From assembly GCA_947476045.1 (NCBI GenBank), contig CANJNZ010000011.1, forward strand, positions 1-64,000: DNA of 64,000 nt, in the 5' to 3' direction. This stretch comes from Chthoniobacteraceae bacterium (lineage in GTDB: Bacteria; Verrucomicrobiota; Verrucomicrobiia; Chthoniobacterales; Chthoniobacteraceae). The notes beneath the pieces were generated by a model that searched no databases, was not told the DNA's origin, and saw nothing but the letters and a program-made list of their open reading frames with translations. The translations under genes and the position numbers were made by a program. The number at the start of each line of letters is the position of its first letter. The first letter of the stretch is position 1. This document shows positions 31,094 to 41,500 of the stretch, piece by piece.

Positions 31094-33460
31094 TTAGTTG
31101 TCGTTTTGATTTTTACCGCGACGGAGGCGGAACGGATCGCTCTTCGCAATGGCGCTGACGAGTGCTGAGAACTTATAGCCGCCTTTCGCGACCTCGCCGC
31201 ATATTTTTTCGATGGCGCGATCATCGTAGTAATCGAGCCCGCGGCCGATGGCGTAGATGATCATTTTCTCGGTGAGGCAGCGTGTGAATTGATCCTTTTC
31301 GTCGCGGAGCAGCTTCTTCAAATCATCGAAGCTCTTGAGTTCACCGCCGTTGTTCGGGAGTTTGCCGCCGACTTCTACCGGCTCACCTTCCTCGTTCTTG
31401 TCGCGCCACTGGCCGATGCCGTTGAAGTTTTCCAGCGCGAATCCCATCGTGTCCATCTTCGCGTGGCAGTTTGCACAGTTGGGATCGGCGCGGTGTTGTT
31501 CGAGTCGCTGGCGGAAAGTCCCGCTGAGTTCCTTGCGGCTGTTGTCGTCGAGACTCGGCACGAAAGGCGGCGGTGGCGGCGGCGGGTCGCCGAGGATTTG
31601 TTCGAGAATCCATTTACCGCGTTTGACTGGCGAGGTGCGCGTGGGATTCGACGTGACGGTGAGCACGCTCGCCTGTGTGAGCAGTCCCCCGCGCTGCGTC
31701 CCTGCAAGCGAGACACGTTTGAAATTTTCACCGTCATATCCGCCTGGTGGCCAGATGTTGTAAATTTCAGCGAGACGACGATTCAAGTAGGTGAAATCCG
31801 CATCGAGCAAATCGAGGATGCTGCGGTCTTCGCGGATGATTTCACCGAAGAACAGGCTCGTCTCTTGCAGCATGGAATCCCGTAGCGTCGGTTTCCATTT
31901 GTGAAATGTTTTTGCGTCTGCCTGATGCCCGGAGAGACGGCGCAGTTGCAGCCATTGCATCGCGAAATTATCCACCAACTCGGTGGCGCGCGGGTCCTTC
32001 AACATGCGGCGGATTTGTGCGTCGAGATTGGCAGTGAGCTGATTGGTGAGCGCATAGCGGAGCAATTCGTCATCCGGGCAACTGCTCCACAAAAAATAGC
32101 TCAGCCTGGTGGCGAGTTGAAATTCGTTGATCGGGTGCGGCTCGGGATTGAGCGGTTGATCGTCAATTTCCATGCGGAAAAGAAACTTCGGCGACGAGAG
32201 CACAGCGATGAGCGCCTGACGCACACCAGCCTCCCACGTTTCCCCACGCTTCATGGCACCATCCACGAGTCGCGCAACGCGTTCGGTTTCATCAGGCGTG
32301 ACAGGGCGGTGCCACGCTCGCGGCATGAAGTAGGAAAGCATGATGCGCGTTTGCTGCGCGGGCGTGGAGCCGGGTTGTGCCTGCGTCCAGCGCTTGAGAA
32401 ATGGCGAACGCGAATCATCGGGGCCGACCACTTCGAGCCATTTCACTAAAACCTTCGATGGCGGTCCGGCCGTGAAATCGCGCACCAGCGCAAGCCCGAT
32501 GCGTTCGACGCCCTGAATGCCGCTTAATTTTGCCTCCACCGTTTGTGCCTTCCCTTCCTCGCGTGCTTTCACCTCGATGACTTGCAGAATGCGGCACTTC
32601 GCCACCTGTGGAACTTTGTCCGCTTCGAGCTGGGACAAGCGAGCAGGCGGTTCGGGATTCGCGATGTTGGGGCCGGCGGCAATCAGTGCGACGCGCACAG
32701 TTTTTCCAACAGCAGCCTCGGCAAAAATATTCGCACGCACCGTGTAAGTGCCGCCCGGCTCCGCTTTGAACGGTGTATTCAGCGGCCCGGTGCCGATGTG
32801 ATCCTTGCCCGGTATCAATTCGCGCCACTCGCCGCGCATCGGCACATGCTCCGTTGCCGGTTCACAGTATTTGGACGCCATGTGCTTCGTGATCGGCTTA
32901 GGCGGGGTCACGGGGATGACTCTCTCAGCCACCGACTGCGCAGCATCGAGGTAGCGCTCCATCAGCAGCGGCGAAATCGAAAGCACATCGCCAATATTAT
33001 CGAAGCCGTAGCCCACGCCGTCCGCAGGGAAATCATTCGCGGGCTGCACGTCCACACCGAGCAAGTCGCGCAGTGTGTTGTTGTATTCGTTTTTGTTCAG
33101 GCGGCGGATCGTCACACGTCCGGGGTCAGGCTTGGCATTCTGATCAAAGTTTTTGAACACCGCATTTGCGGAGGCAATGAAAGCCTCGCGCTCCTTTGCG
33201 GTCGGCTGTGGCTTATCATCCGGCGGCATATCGCCATGCTTCACTGCATCCAGGATGCGCTTCCAAGTCTTGCGTTGTTTGAGCACCGAGAGGTCATCGC
33301 GAAATCCATGCAGAGTGAGATCGCCCTTCTGCTTCTTCTCTCCGTGACAGTCCGTGCAATATTTACCGAGAAACGCAGTGCCCGATTTTGAAAACGGCTC
33401 ATCAGCCACGGAGAAAACCGTGAGCGCAAAGAAATATAGTGCGATACGAAACGCAGACAT
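31094..33460 (-). CDS. DUF1587/1592/1588/1585 cytochrome-type protein
   Basis: Planctomycete/Verrucomicrobia-type exported protein of about 788 aa. The start at 33460 gives a plausible signal peptide (MSAFRIALYFFALTVFSVADE); the frame is open to 33493, with an alternative ATG at 33484. An N-terminal heme-c site (CTDCHGEKKQKGDLTLHG) is followed by the family order DUF1587 (RRLNKNEYNNTLRDLLG), a carbohydrate-binding-like middle, DUF1595/1592 (YFMPRAWHRPVTPDE, FLWSSCPDDELLR), DUF1588 (LTVTSNPTRTSPVKRGKWILE) with a second heme site CANCH, and DUF1585. It pairs with the DUF1552 gene. A periplasmic redox role is inferred. Confidence 0.87.
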   Translation of the reverse strand: MSAFRIALYFFALTVFSVADEPFSKSGTAFLGKYCTDCHGEKKQKGDLTLHGFRDDLSVLKQRKTWKRILDAVKHGDMPPDDKPQPTAKEREAFIASANAVFKNFDQNAKPDPGRVTIRRLNKNEYNNTLRDLLGVDVQPANDFPADGVGYGFDNIGDVLSISPLLMERYLDAAQSVAERVIPVTPPKPITKHMASKYCEPATEHVPMRGEWRELIPGKDHIGTGPLNTPFKAEPGGTYTVRANIFAEAAVGKTVRVALIAAGPNIANPEPPARLSQLEADKVPQVAKCRILQVIEVKAREEGKAQTVEAKLSGIQGVERIGLALVRDFTAGPPSKVLVKWLEVVGPDDSRSPFLKRWTQAQPGSTPAQQTRIMLSYFMPRAWHRPVTPDETERVARLVDGAMKRGETWEAGVRQALIAVLSSPKFLFRMEIDDQPLNPEPHPINEFQLATRLSYFLWSSCPDDELLRYALTNQLTANLDAQIRRMLKDPRATELVDNFAMQWLQLRRLSGHQADAKTFHKWKPTLRDSMLQETSLFFGEIIREDRSILDLLDADFTYLNRRLAEIYNIWPPGGYDGENFKRVSLAGTQRGGLLTQASVLTVTSNPTRTSPVKRGKWILEQILGDPPPPPPPFVPSLDDNSRKELSGTFRQRLEQHRADPNCANCHAKMDTMGFALENFNGIGQWRDKNEEGEPVEVGGKLPNNGGELKSFDDLKKLLRDEKDQFTRCLTEKMIIYAIGRGLDYYDDRAIEKICGEVAKGGYKFSALVSAIAKSDPFRLRRGKNQNDN

Positions 33461-33605
33461 TCGGAAGTAAATAGAGCGTATCATGCATACCATCCCGTGC
33501 CACGAACCTTGTGGACTTTCAAATGGGGTATTGTTTTCGGCCCACAGGTGATTCTCCTATCGCAGCCGTCTGATTGTGGCCGATGTGCAGAAACTAATGA
33601 GCAGT

Positions 33606-35228
33606 TTAAGCAAGGCGCGCTTTAAGCCCGCTCCAGCGGACCGCACGTCTTGCGAGTGCGGCGCGCAATGCGGGTTCGCTCCACCAGATCTCGGCGTTCG
33701 TTTTAGCGCGTGTGATTGCGGTGTAGAGTAGTTCGCGCGAGAGCACCGGGCTGTCGCGTTCTGGGAGCATGAGGAGGATGCTGTCAAACTCGCTGCCCTG
33801 CGCTTTGTGCACTGTCATCGCAAACGCCGTTTCGTGCTCGGGCAGGCGGGCGGGGAGTATGTCGCGAACGCCTGTTTCCTCATCAAAATATGCGCGCATT
33901 TCGCCGGCTTCATTTGGAAGGATCAGTCCGATGTCTCCGTTGAAAAGACGGAGTTGATAATCGTTGCGCGTGACGAGCAGTGGCATGCCTTTGTGATATG
34001 CGGAATCATTCTTTAGCAGTCCCGCATCGCAGAGTGCGAGCATGGCCAGGCGGTTGAGATGTGACACGCCTGATGGTCCGTCGCGTAGTGCGCAAAGGAT
34101 GCGAAACTTTCCGAAAGCATCGAGCGCGGCGTGTGGTTCGGTGAGCGTCAGATATTGCCGGAAGCCGGCAACGATGCGCGCGGGAAGAGCGGGCGATACG
34201 GGCAGTTCGCTGGCGGTAATATCTTCGCTGGATGTGCGAAGTTCAGCTAGCGCAGCATCCACGTTGCCAGCACGGATGGCCTGGCTCAAACGATGGATGC
34301 TGCTTTTTTCTGAAAATCGGTAATTACGCACCAACTGGCTGACTCCAGCCAGGCCGCTCGCGCAGATGTCGCCAAAGACATGACCCGCTTCCACGCTCGC
34401 AAGCTGGTCTGCATCGCCAAGCAGCAGCACTTGAGTGTCCGGTCGTAGTGCCGCGAAGAGGCGTGCCATCATTGGGAGGTCTATCATCGATGCTTCATCC
34501 ACGACGAGCACATCCACAGGCAGGGGGTTTGATAAATTGTGGCGGAATTCAGCAGAGCCGGACGAGCCACCAAGCAGCCGGTGTAGTGTGCTTGCGCTGG
34601 CTGGTAGAATTTTCCGGACTTCATCGGGGACTTGCAGGGTATCGAGAACGGCCGAGAGAGAGTCCTTCAGTCGTGCCGCAGCTTTGCCGGTTGGCGCTGC
34701 AAGTGCGAAACGGGCGGTCTTTTTTTGCGCGGCAAGTTGTGTTGCGATGAGAGCCAGCACAACGGTCGCCGTGCGAGTCTTGCCTGTGCCGGGGCCGCCG
34801 GTGATTACGCTGAAAGTCCTGCGCACGGCGTTCTCTGCAGCGGCCCGCTGTGCGTCATCGGCATTTGCGAGATATTTTCTGAGTCCGTCAGCGAGCAGCT
34901 TTTCGTCTATCTTCAGGTCTTGTGCGGATGCTCGTGTCCGCAGTGTGGCGGCGAGTCCGGTTTCGTGATGCCAGTAGCGCTCAAAGTAGAGCATTCCGGC
35001 ATCGAGAATCATCGGTTTGAACTCACCTGCATCTCCCACCACTGCGCAGGAGCGCAGCGAGCGTTCCGCATTTTGATCGAGTTCCGTGAGTGGCACGCAC
35101 ACGTGCCCGGCGTCAAGCGCGCTGCAAAGCATGTGAACCGCGCGTTCGAGTTCCGGCGAATGTGCGCCATTCAATCGCAGCATCAGGGCAGCGAGTTGAA
35201 GGGAAAGGGGAGTGGATGGCCGGTTCAT
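33606..35228 (-). CDS. recD: Exodeoxyribonuclease V subunit alpha
   Basis: 5'-3' helicase subunit of RecBCD. The ATG at 35228 overlaps the recB stop (ATGA) and gives a 540-aa protein; the longer upstream frame lies inside recB. Walker A is GGPGTGKTRTATVVLA, Walker B is VVDEASMIDL, and later helicase motifs include LLLGDADQLASVEAG and the C-terminal FAMTVHKAQGSEFD. The length is slightly under E. coli RecD (608 aa), mostly at the N-terminus. It is the last gene of a recC-recB-recD operon. Confidence 0.93.
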   Translation of the reverse strand: MNRPSTPLSLQLAALMLRLNGAHSPELERAVHMLCSALDAGHVCVPLTELDQNAERSLRSCAVVGDAGEFKPMILDAGMLYFERYWHHETGLAATLRTRASAQDLKIDEKLLADGLRKYLANADDAQRAAAENAVRRTFSVITGGPGTGKTRTATVVLALIATQLAAQKKTARFALAAPTGKAAARLKDSLSAVLDTLQVPDEVRKILPASASTLHRLLGGSSGSAEFRHNLSNPLPVDVLVVDEASMIDLPMMARLFAALRPDTQVLLLGDADQLASVEAGHVFGDICASGLAGVSQLVRNYRFSEKSSIHRLSQAIRAGNVDAALAELRTSSEDITASELPVSPALPARIVAGFRQYLTLTEPHAALDAFGKFRILCALRDGPSGVSHLNRLAMLALCDAGLLKNDSAYHKGMPLLVTRNDYQLRLFNGDIGLILPNEAGEMRAYFDEETGVRDILPARLPEHETAFAMTVHKAQGSEFDSILLMLPERDSPVLSRELLYTAITRAKTNAEIWWSEPALRAALARRAVRWSGLKARLA

Positions 35229-38200
35229 GCGGCACCTCCCAGCACAGCATCCAACGCATCGAGACGAGCAGATTGCGGAGTGATGCGCAGGATTCCCAAT
35301 TCCTGCTGTGAGGGATGCACTCCGCGCGCAAAAATATAAAAAACGGTGCCCAGTCTCTTTTCGCCGCCGGGTCCGAGTCGATGGCGGAGCCAGCGACGCA
35401 ACGCAACGGCGTAGAGTTGCCATTGTAGATCATAGCGGTGTCGCACCATTTCCGTTTTCATCGCTTCCTGCGTGTAGGCTGTTTCGTCCGCGCCCAGCCA
35501 GTTTGATTTCCAATCGGCGATATGGAACACGCCTTCGTTCTCGAATATGATATCCATATAGCCCTTGAGGATTCCCTGGCGCGGCTCAAAGCGCAGTCCT
35601 GCGCTGGTAAAATCGCTGAGTTTTTCCGCAGTCAGTCGCCCGGCGGGCAGATGAAACTCCAATTCACGCAGTGTCGCTCCGGGCGGCACATTCCGTAAAT
35701 GAAGCCCGGGTAAAAGCTCCGCATCGAGCGTGTGCGCAACACACGCAGAGAGTGCGCTGCGGTATGCGGTATCCATGCCGTGGCTTGTGAGACTATGCTC
35801 AACAAGAGTGTCGAGGGTGGTGAGATCTGTGAAGTCGAGGTGCTCGAAAATTGCATGCAGACAATTGCCGAAACGCTTTCCTCGAGGCAGCGCATGAACG
35901 CCTGCAAGCGGAACGTCGGGCTTTATCGAAGTCCCTGCGTCGCGATCCGCGCCCTCGTTTTCCGAGCCTTCTGTGAGGCCGGAGAAACTGAGTATGCGCC
36001 AGTTTTTCTCGATGTTCGCGTGAAAAGTCCGCGCATGTGGCGCACTCGTTTCGCTTTGCGGTGGCTGCCATTGTGCACCGTCGGCATCCGGCGGCGGCAG
36101 CACGGCGAAGCAGTCAGGCTTTGCCTTTGCGAAACGGGAAACATCGAGCGTGCTCTTGCCCGCTGCGTTGAGGAGTGTGCGCATCGCGGAGTATTCGCAC
36201 TTGTTAAACTCGCCGACCACGACATGGCACTCGTGTTTTGCCCTTGTGAGCGCCACGTAGAGCAGACGCATTTGCTCGGCCAGTCGCTCGGTCAGCATCT
36301 GCTGCATCTGCGGGCTGTCATTGTGCGCATTGAGATCGAGCACGAGTGATGTCGTGCCGTCCTTTTTCTCATGGTAAATTGCGGGCTCACCTTTGCGAAG
36401 CTCCGCATTTTCCCATGCGAATGGCACAAAGACGACCGCGTATTCGAGCCCCTTGCTTTTGTGAATGGTAACAACGTGAACAGCCTCGTCGTCGCGTTCC
36501 AGTCGCAGTTCGTGCTCCTTGTTGTCATCGCCTGATTGCAGGCTGAGCCAGCGCACCACGGCTGCCGCGCCAAGTCGCTGCCTGCTCGCGGCGTCGTGAA
36601 TCAGCTCTGCGAGTTGCAGCAGATTTGTCAGCGCGCGCTCACCGCCACGCCGGGCAAGCAGCGTCTCACGCACGTGGGCTGTCCGGATAAACTCGCGGAG
36701 CATCACGATGAAACCGCGCTCCCTCCATCGCGCATGAGCTTCGCGGATGACTTCGCCAAGACTGTCAGGAGTTGCGGACACGAAAAAATCCGTCAGCAGA
36801 GCAGCCCGCACCTTGTCCTCGCGCCACGGCTCAGCAAGCGCGGCAAGCAGGATGCGAAGCTGTCGCGATTCGCGGGAGCCGAAAACATTCGCATTGCTCA
36901 TCAAAACGGAAGGTATGTTACGGGCTGCGAGCGCGGCCTGCATCATGCGCGCCTGTTTGTTCGAATAGGTGAGCACCGCACAGTCGCCCGGCGTAAGCGG
37001 TGCGCCGTCAAGTGTTGCGGTTTCGAGCATGCGGCGGATTTCTGACGCAACAATTCCCGGCAGCACACGGTTTGCGAGACCCTTCGAGATGGGCTCATCC
37101 TCCTTCCAGTGCCATAGCCGCATCGGCTCCCGCTGTTTGCCTTGCACCAGCAGCGGGATTTTATCTGCGCGACCTGCAGCCGCTACTTTGTGAAAGGCGA
37201 TTCCATTTTCCAAAAAAGGCTGCGGGTGTGTTGAAAACAGTTCATTCACTGCGTTCACGAGCCGGCTTGTTGAGCGGTGGTTTGTGCCGAGATCGTATCG
37301 GTGCCCTTCCGGTGTGCGGGTTGTCGCATCGAGGTAGGTAAAGACATCCGCGCCCCGGAAGCCGTAGATGGCCTGCTTCGGGTCGCCGATGAGGAAGAGC
37401 CACGCATCGCCAGCGCCGAAGAGCCGCGAGAAAATAGCGTCCTGCACTGTATCGGTGTCCTGAAATTCATCGACGAGCGCGGCTTTGAAACGTGTGCGGA
37501 TGGCCGCGGTGAGTGCCTCGCCGCGTTCCGTGTGCAGCGCATGATGGAGTGTGGTGAGTAGGTCATCAAAGGAGCGCACCCCGAGTTCGGCTTTGCGGCG
37601 GGCAAGTTCGTCTCTCGCCCAATGTAAAAACTTCGCCCGTGCCGCAGGTCCATGAGCGGCAAGCAGTGCACTAAATTCTGTGGCGAGGTCAAAAAACGAA
37701 TGGGTTGGAGTTGCAGGCTTCCCGACTTTGGTCGTGTTTTCGCGCATCCATTCGTTCGTGAAAGTTGCGAGTGCGGCATAGCATGAGGACTGCGCTTCAA
37801 TGCTATTCGCAAGGACATCCAGTGCGTCCACATTCAAGTCGACCTTGCCGAGCTTCGCTTCGCTTTTGGCCCATTTATTTCCGGTTTGCGTAAGAAAGAG
37901 CGCGCGCACCTCCGCCCTCCAGCCGTGCCATGATTCTCTGAAATTTTGAAGCAGCGCACGGGCGCTGGTATGCAATGGGTGGAGCTTGTCAGGCTCCGGG
38001 AGGATTTGCATTTGTGGATTTGAAACTGCGCGCGGAATCAACTTCGCAAGCTGGTCCACATCAAGACCGGAGGCGAGCAGGAGGGCGGCGGGAATGGGAT
38101 CGCTGCCATAAGCTTCACGCCGCCAGAAATCAGCAGCGACTTCGCCGAGCAGTGCGTTTTGATCGGGCAGCAGTTCAGTATCGAATGCAGTGCCGCTTTC

Positions 38201-38593
38201 GAATGCGCGCTCTCGCAGCATGCGTTCGCAAAAACCGTGGATGGTATGAATCGCGGCCTCGTCGAAGTTGTTCAAGGCCGCGCTCAGGCGAGCTGTGGCC
38301 TCCACTCGATCGCACCGGGCGAGTAACGCGGGGAGCAGGGTGTCGGTGGTATCAGGTTGTCCCTCGCGGAAAACAGCAAGGGCACATTCCAGTCGTTCCC
38401 GGATGCGTCCTCGCAGTTCGGCTGTGGCGGCTTCGGTGTAGGTTGTTACGAGAATTTCCGCAGGCTGGAGCGCGTGCTCGACGATGAGGCGGAGGTAAAC
38501 ACCGGCAAGCGCGTAGGTTTTGCCCGTGCCTGCCGAGGCTTCGAGCACGGTGACGCCCTGTGGCAACGGAGTGCTGGCGAGATCGAAGTTCAT
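35225..38593 (-). CDS. recB: Exodeoxyribonuclease V subunit beta
   Basis: 3'-5' helicase and nuclease subunit of RecBCD, which resects double-strand breaks. The 1122-aa protein starts with Walker A EASAGTGKTYALAGVYLRL, then the UvrD-like motifs DEFQDTDTVQ, GDPKQAIYGFRGAD, THKSKGLEYAVVFVPF and LYVALTRAKH. The C-terminal nuclease domain keeps the catalytic segment GYMDIIFENEG and ADWKSNWLG, with the conserved Asp and Lys. It overlaps recC by four bases (ATGA) and recD likewise. Confidence 0.95.
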   Translation of the reverse strand: MNFDLASTPLPQGVTVLEASAGTGKTYALAGVYLRLIVEHALQPAEILVTTYTEAATAELRGRIRERLECALAVFREGQPDTTDTLLPALLARCDRVEATARLSAALNNFDEAAIHTIHGFCERMLRERAFESGTAFDTELLPDQNALLGEVAADFWRREAYGSDPIPAALLLASGLDVDQLAKLIPRAVSNPQMQILPEPDKLHPLHTSARALLQNFRESWHGWRAEVRALFLTQTGNKWAKSEAKLGKVDLNVDALDVLANSIEAQSSCYAALATFTNEWMRENTTKVGKPATPTHSFFDLATEFSALLAAHGPAARAKFLHWARDELARRKAELGVRSFDDLLTTLHHALHTERGEALTAAIRTRFKAALVDEFQDTDTVQDAIFSRLFGAGDAWLFLIGDPKQAIYGFRGADVFTYLDATTRTPEGHRYDLGTNHRSTSRLVNAVNELFSTHPQPFLENGIAFHKVAAAGRADKIPLLVQGKQREPMRLWHWKEDEPISKGLANRVLPGIVASEIRRMLETATLDGAPLTPGDCAVLTYSNKQARMMQAALAARNIPSVLMSNANVFGSRESRQLRILLAALAEPWREDKVRAALLTDFFVSATPDSLGEVIREAHARWRERGFIVMLREFIRTAHVRETLLARRGGERALTNLLQLAELIHDAASRQRLGAAAVVRWLSLQSGDDNKEHELRLERDDEAVHVVTIHKSKGLEYAVVFVPFAWENAELRKGEPAIYHEKKDGTTSLVLDLNAHNDSPQMQQMLTERLAEQMRLLYVALTRAKHECHVVVGEFNKCEYSAMRTLLNAAGKSTLDVSRFAKAKPDCFAVLPPPDADGAQWQPPQSETSAPHARTFHANIEKNWRILSFSGLTEGSENEGADRDAGTSIKPDVPLAGVHALPRGKRFGNCLHAIFEHLDFTDLTTLDTLVEHSLTSHGMDTAYRSALSACVAHTLDAELLPGLHLRNVPPGATLRELEFHLPAGRLTAEKLSDFTSAGLRFEPRQGILKGYMDIIFENEGVFHIADWKSNWLGADETAYTQEAMKTEMVRHRYDLQWQLYAVALRRWLRHRLGPGGEKRLGTVFYIFARGVHPSQQELGILRITPQSARLDALDAVLGGAA

Positions 38594-41500
38594 CGGCGGA
38601 TAGGGGGTGTCGGGACATCCAGTTTAGCGCGGTTTGCGAGGAGCGGTGCGAAGATTTTCACAGCCCATTTCTCGAATGATCCATCGAGAGGCTGTTCTTC
38701 ATGGCCAAAAAAGTAATCGTTCCAGTCGTCGTCGCCTTCCGTGCGCGCTCCCTCAAAATCGCTGCTCCACTTCATCATCGCTTTATCGAGCGGTGATTTC
38801 GGCGGCTTGGTCTCCGCGAATTCGAGCGCGCAAGCAGGGAAAAGTCGCACGGGTTCGCAGTGCGCCGCAGTGTAGAAGGCAAGGATGTCGCGGAGCAGTG
38901 CAGCAGGGTCGGCCACTGGAGTGAACTGCCATTCCTCCGTGCTGTTTTTTTGTTTTAGGCCGATGACAGCCGTGCGCTTTTCGATATTCGCAGGAGCAGA
39001 CGCGCAGAGAACAAGATGTGCCAGCCATGCCTTTAGGAAATCCTTCGCTTTCAAAGATGACGGCCTTGCATGTAGGAGACCGGTGGTGCGGGCTTCAGAA
39101 AAAGTGGCGCTGATGCGCCAGTCGTCCACGAGCGCAGTGACGCCGAGCGGTGGAAGTGGAGGACCCGGCGCAACAATGCGAATACGGTCGGCGAACTGAT
39201 GCGCTGCTGCGTCGGCGGTGCGAAAGATGTCGAGGCCCGGGTAGGCTGGCGGGAGTGCGCCGGAGGCCCGCTGGATTTGCTCTGTGGCGCCGGAGGGCTT
39301 TCCGGCAAGGGCTGCATCCGTGAGTGTTTTCGTGAGTTGATATTTTCCGATGCCAGCGAGTGTGAATGGCTCGCTGTCCGAGGCCTCGGATTCTTCAGCG
39401 GGCAGTCGAATACCCTGCACTTTCGCGAAGAACTTCGCTGGATGCACAAGACAACCGGAAAGCGCATCGAGGGTAATGGTGCGGGAGATTTCCGGCACCG
39501 GCAGCGGGGTGGAAAAGAGCGGGCCGCGCAGTTCGCGTGAGGCGCTGGCGATTTCACATGCGTGTGCATTTTCACGTGAATAGGAAAAGCGCGGTATGGT
39601 GAACGCGCGAGGGCTGAAGCCTTGCAGCGGATGTGTGATGGTGGCGATCTGCGATGGCTTGGTGTCACCGTGCGCGATGAATACCATATCGAGATGGTTA
39701 AGCAGTTCCGCCACGATCGGGCTCGGCGGAAGTGGCGCGTTGTCTGTTTGCGACAGACCCACATGGCTCAGGTGCAGCACGTCTCGCGCAGCGAGGATTG
39801 ACTCGATGAAAATCTGCCGATCGTCGTCGCGCGTGCTGCGATCACCCGCCTTAGGAAGGCGTGCAACGAGGTCGAATTGCGGCGCGCTGTCGCGGCGAGG
39901 AAACTTGTCACCATTCAGACCGAGAAGAGCGATGACACGGTGTGGAATGGAGCGCATCGGCTTCATGGAACAAAACGTGACACGGCCAGAGAGAAAGCCA
40001 GTTCCTGCGCGGTCTGTCCCAGCGAGGACGGTGTTTAGATGAGCGCGGATGATTGAGAGCGGGAGTTGTGCAGTGTGACCGGCTAGCGCCGTGTGTTTGG
40101 CAAGGGCGTCGAGGTGTGCGGAGACTTCGCCAAGGTCTTCCAGGAATTCGTCGTCCTGCGCGATGAAAGTCTGGAGCATCCCGTGGAGGGTGGGAGCCCA
40201 TTCTGCGGCAGTGCGTGGCGTTGCGAGTGAGCCAAGTGTTTTGAAAAGCGTGTCAGTAAATGCAGCGAAGGAACCCAGCAGCACCGCAGCACTGCCCTCG
40301 GCGACTGGTTCGGGGAGGATATTTTCAAAGAGCGTTGCGCCATCTCCGGGCATTGCGAAGCCAAGAAGCAGGCGATCCAATCCGTGTTGCCATGAATTTT
40401 GTGCAAAGGCAGGGACGCCAAATTCTTCACGATGGGCGGCGTCGCGCCCCCAGCGGATGCCGGCGCGTGCGGTCCAGTCGCGGAGTGTAACGAGGCTGGT
40501 TTCGTCGAGGTCGAAGCGTCGGCGGATGGGAGCGATGTCGAGGAGCGATAAAACATCGGGGGCGGTGAGGCGTGATCCGGCGAGAGAGAGTAAAGCGAGG
40601 AAGGCCTGCGCAACGATATTCTCGCGAGCAGCGGCACGGTCGGCGATGCTGAAGGGGATTCGCGTTTGTTCGGATTCCGGCGTGGAAAAAACGGCTTCGA
40701 TGAAAGGTGCGTAGGCTTCCACATCGGGCATCATCACAAGCACTTCGCGTGGTGCGATACCACGCTCAAACCATGCGAGCATCCGGTCATGCAGAATTTC
40801 AATTTCACGCAGCGGGGAATGGGTGGCGTGGAGTTGGATGCTTTCGTCATCGGAGAGGAACGAGTGCTTTTCCGCCTCCGGCGGCGTGCGGTCGTTTAGT
40901 TCGAAGATATCGCGCTGGATGCGGGCAAGTGCTGTGTCACCTGCCGGGGAAGTGAAGTAATCGAGTTCGAGCGCGCCTGTGACGTCGGCGACGGCATCGA
41001 AGAAATCGCGACCGACTTTTCCGAAGGATGCGAGGAGTGCATGCCCTTGTTCCCGATGCGCGGCAGCAGCGGGAGATTTTCGGCGCAGGCGTGCGTTGGT
41101 TTTTTCCGGGGAGATGTCGCCCCAATATTCTGGCGTTGGAGTGAACAGGAAAAGGTGCGCCTCTGTGTAATGCGCGGCTTCACTGAGGGCTTTAAAGAAA
41201 AAGGGTCCCAGCGAGGCTGCGCCGAAGATGGAGAATCGCGCAGGAAGCTTTTCCGCGCATTTGGAGATGCTTTTTTGAAATTGTTCAAAAAGCGCAGGTG
41301 CGTGAAGCCCGCCTCCTGAAATGGTGCGCCATAAGACCGGTTGCCACTCGCTGTCTTTGCCCCTCTCCCATTCCAATATCATTTCAGGCCGGTAGGCGAG
41401 ATAGCGATCGAAGACGCGGGCGATTTGCGAAGACAATTGGAAAGATTTCAGATCGCGATTCTCACCCTCGAGATAGCGGTGGAGTTCGGCAAAGGCGGGT

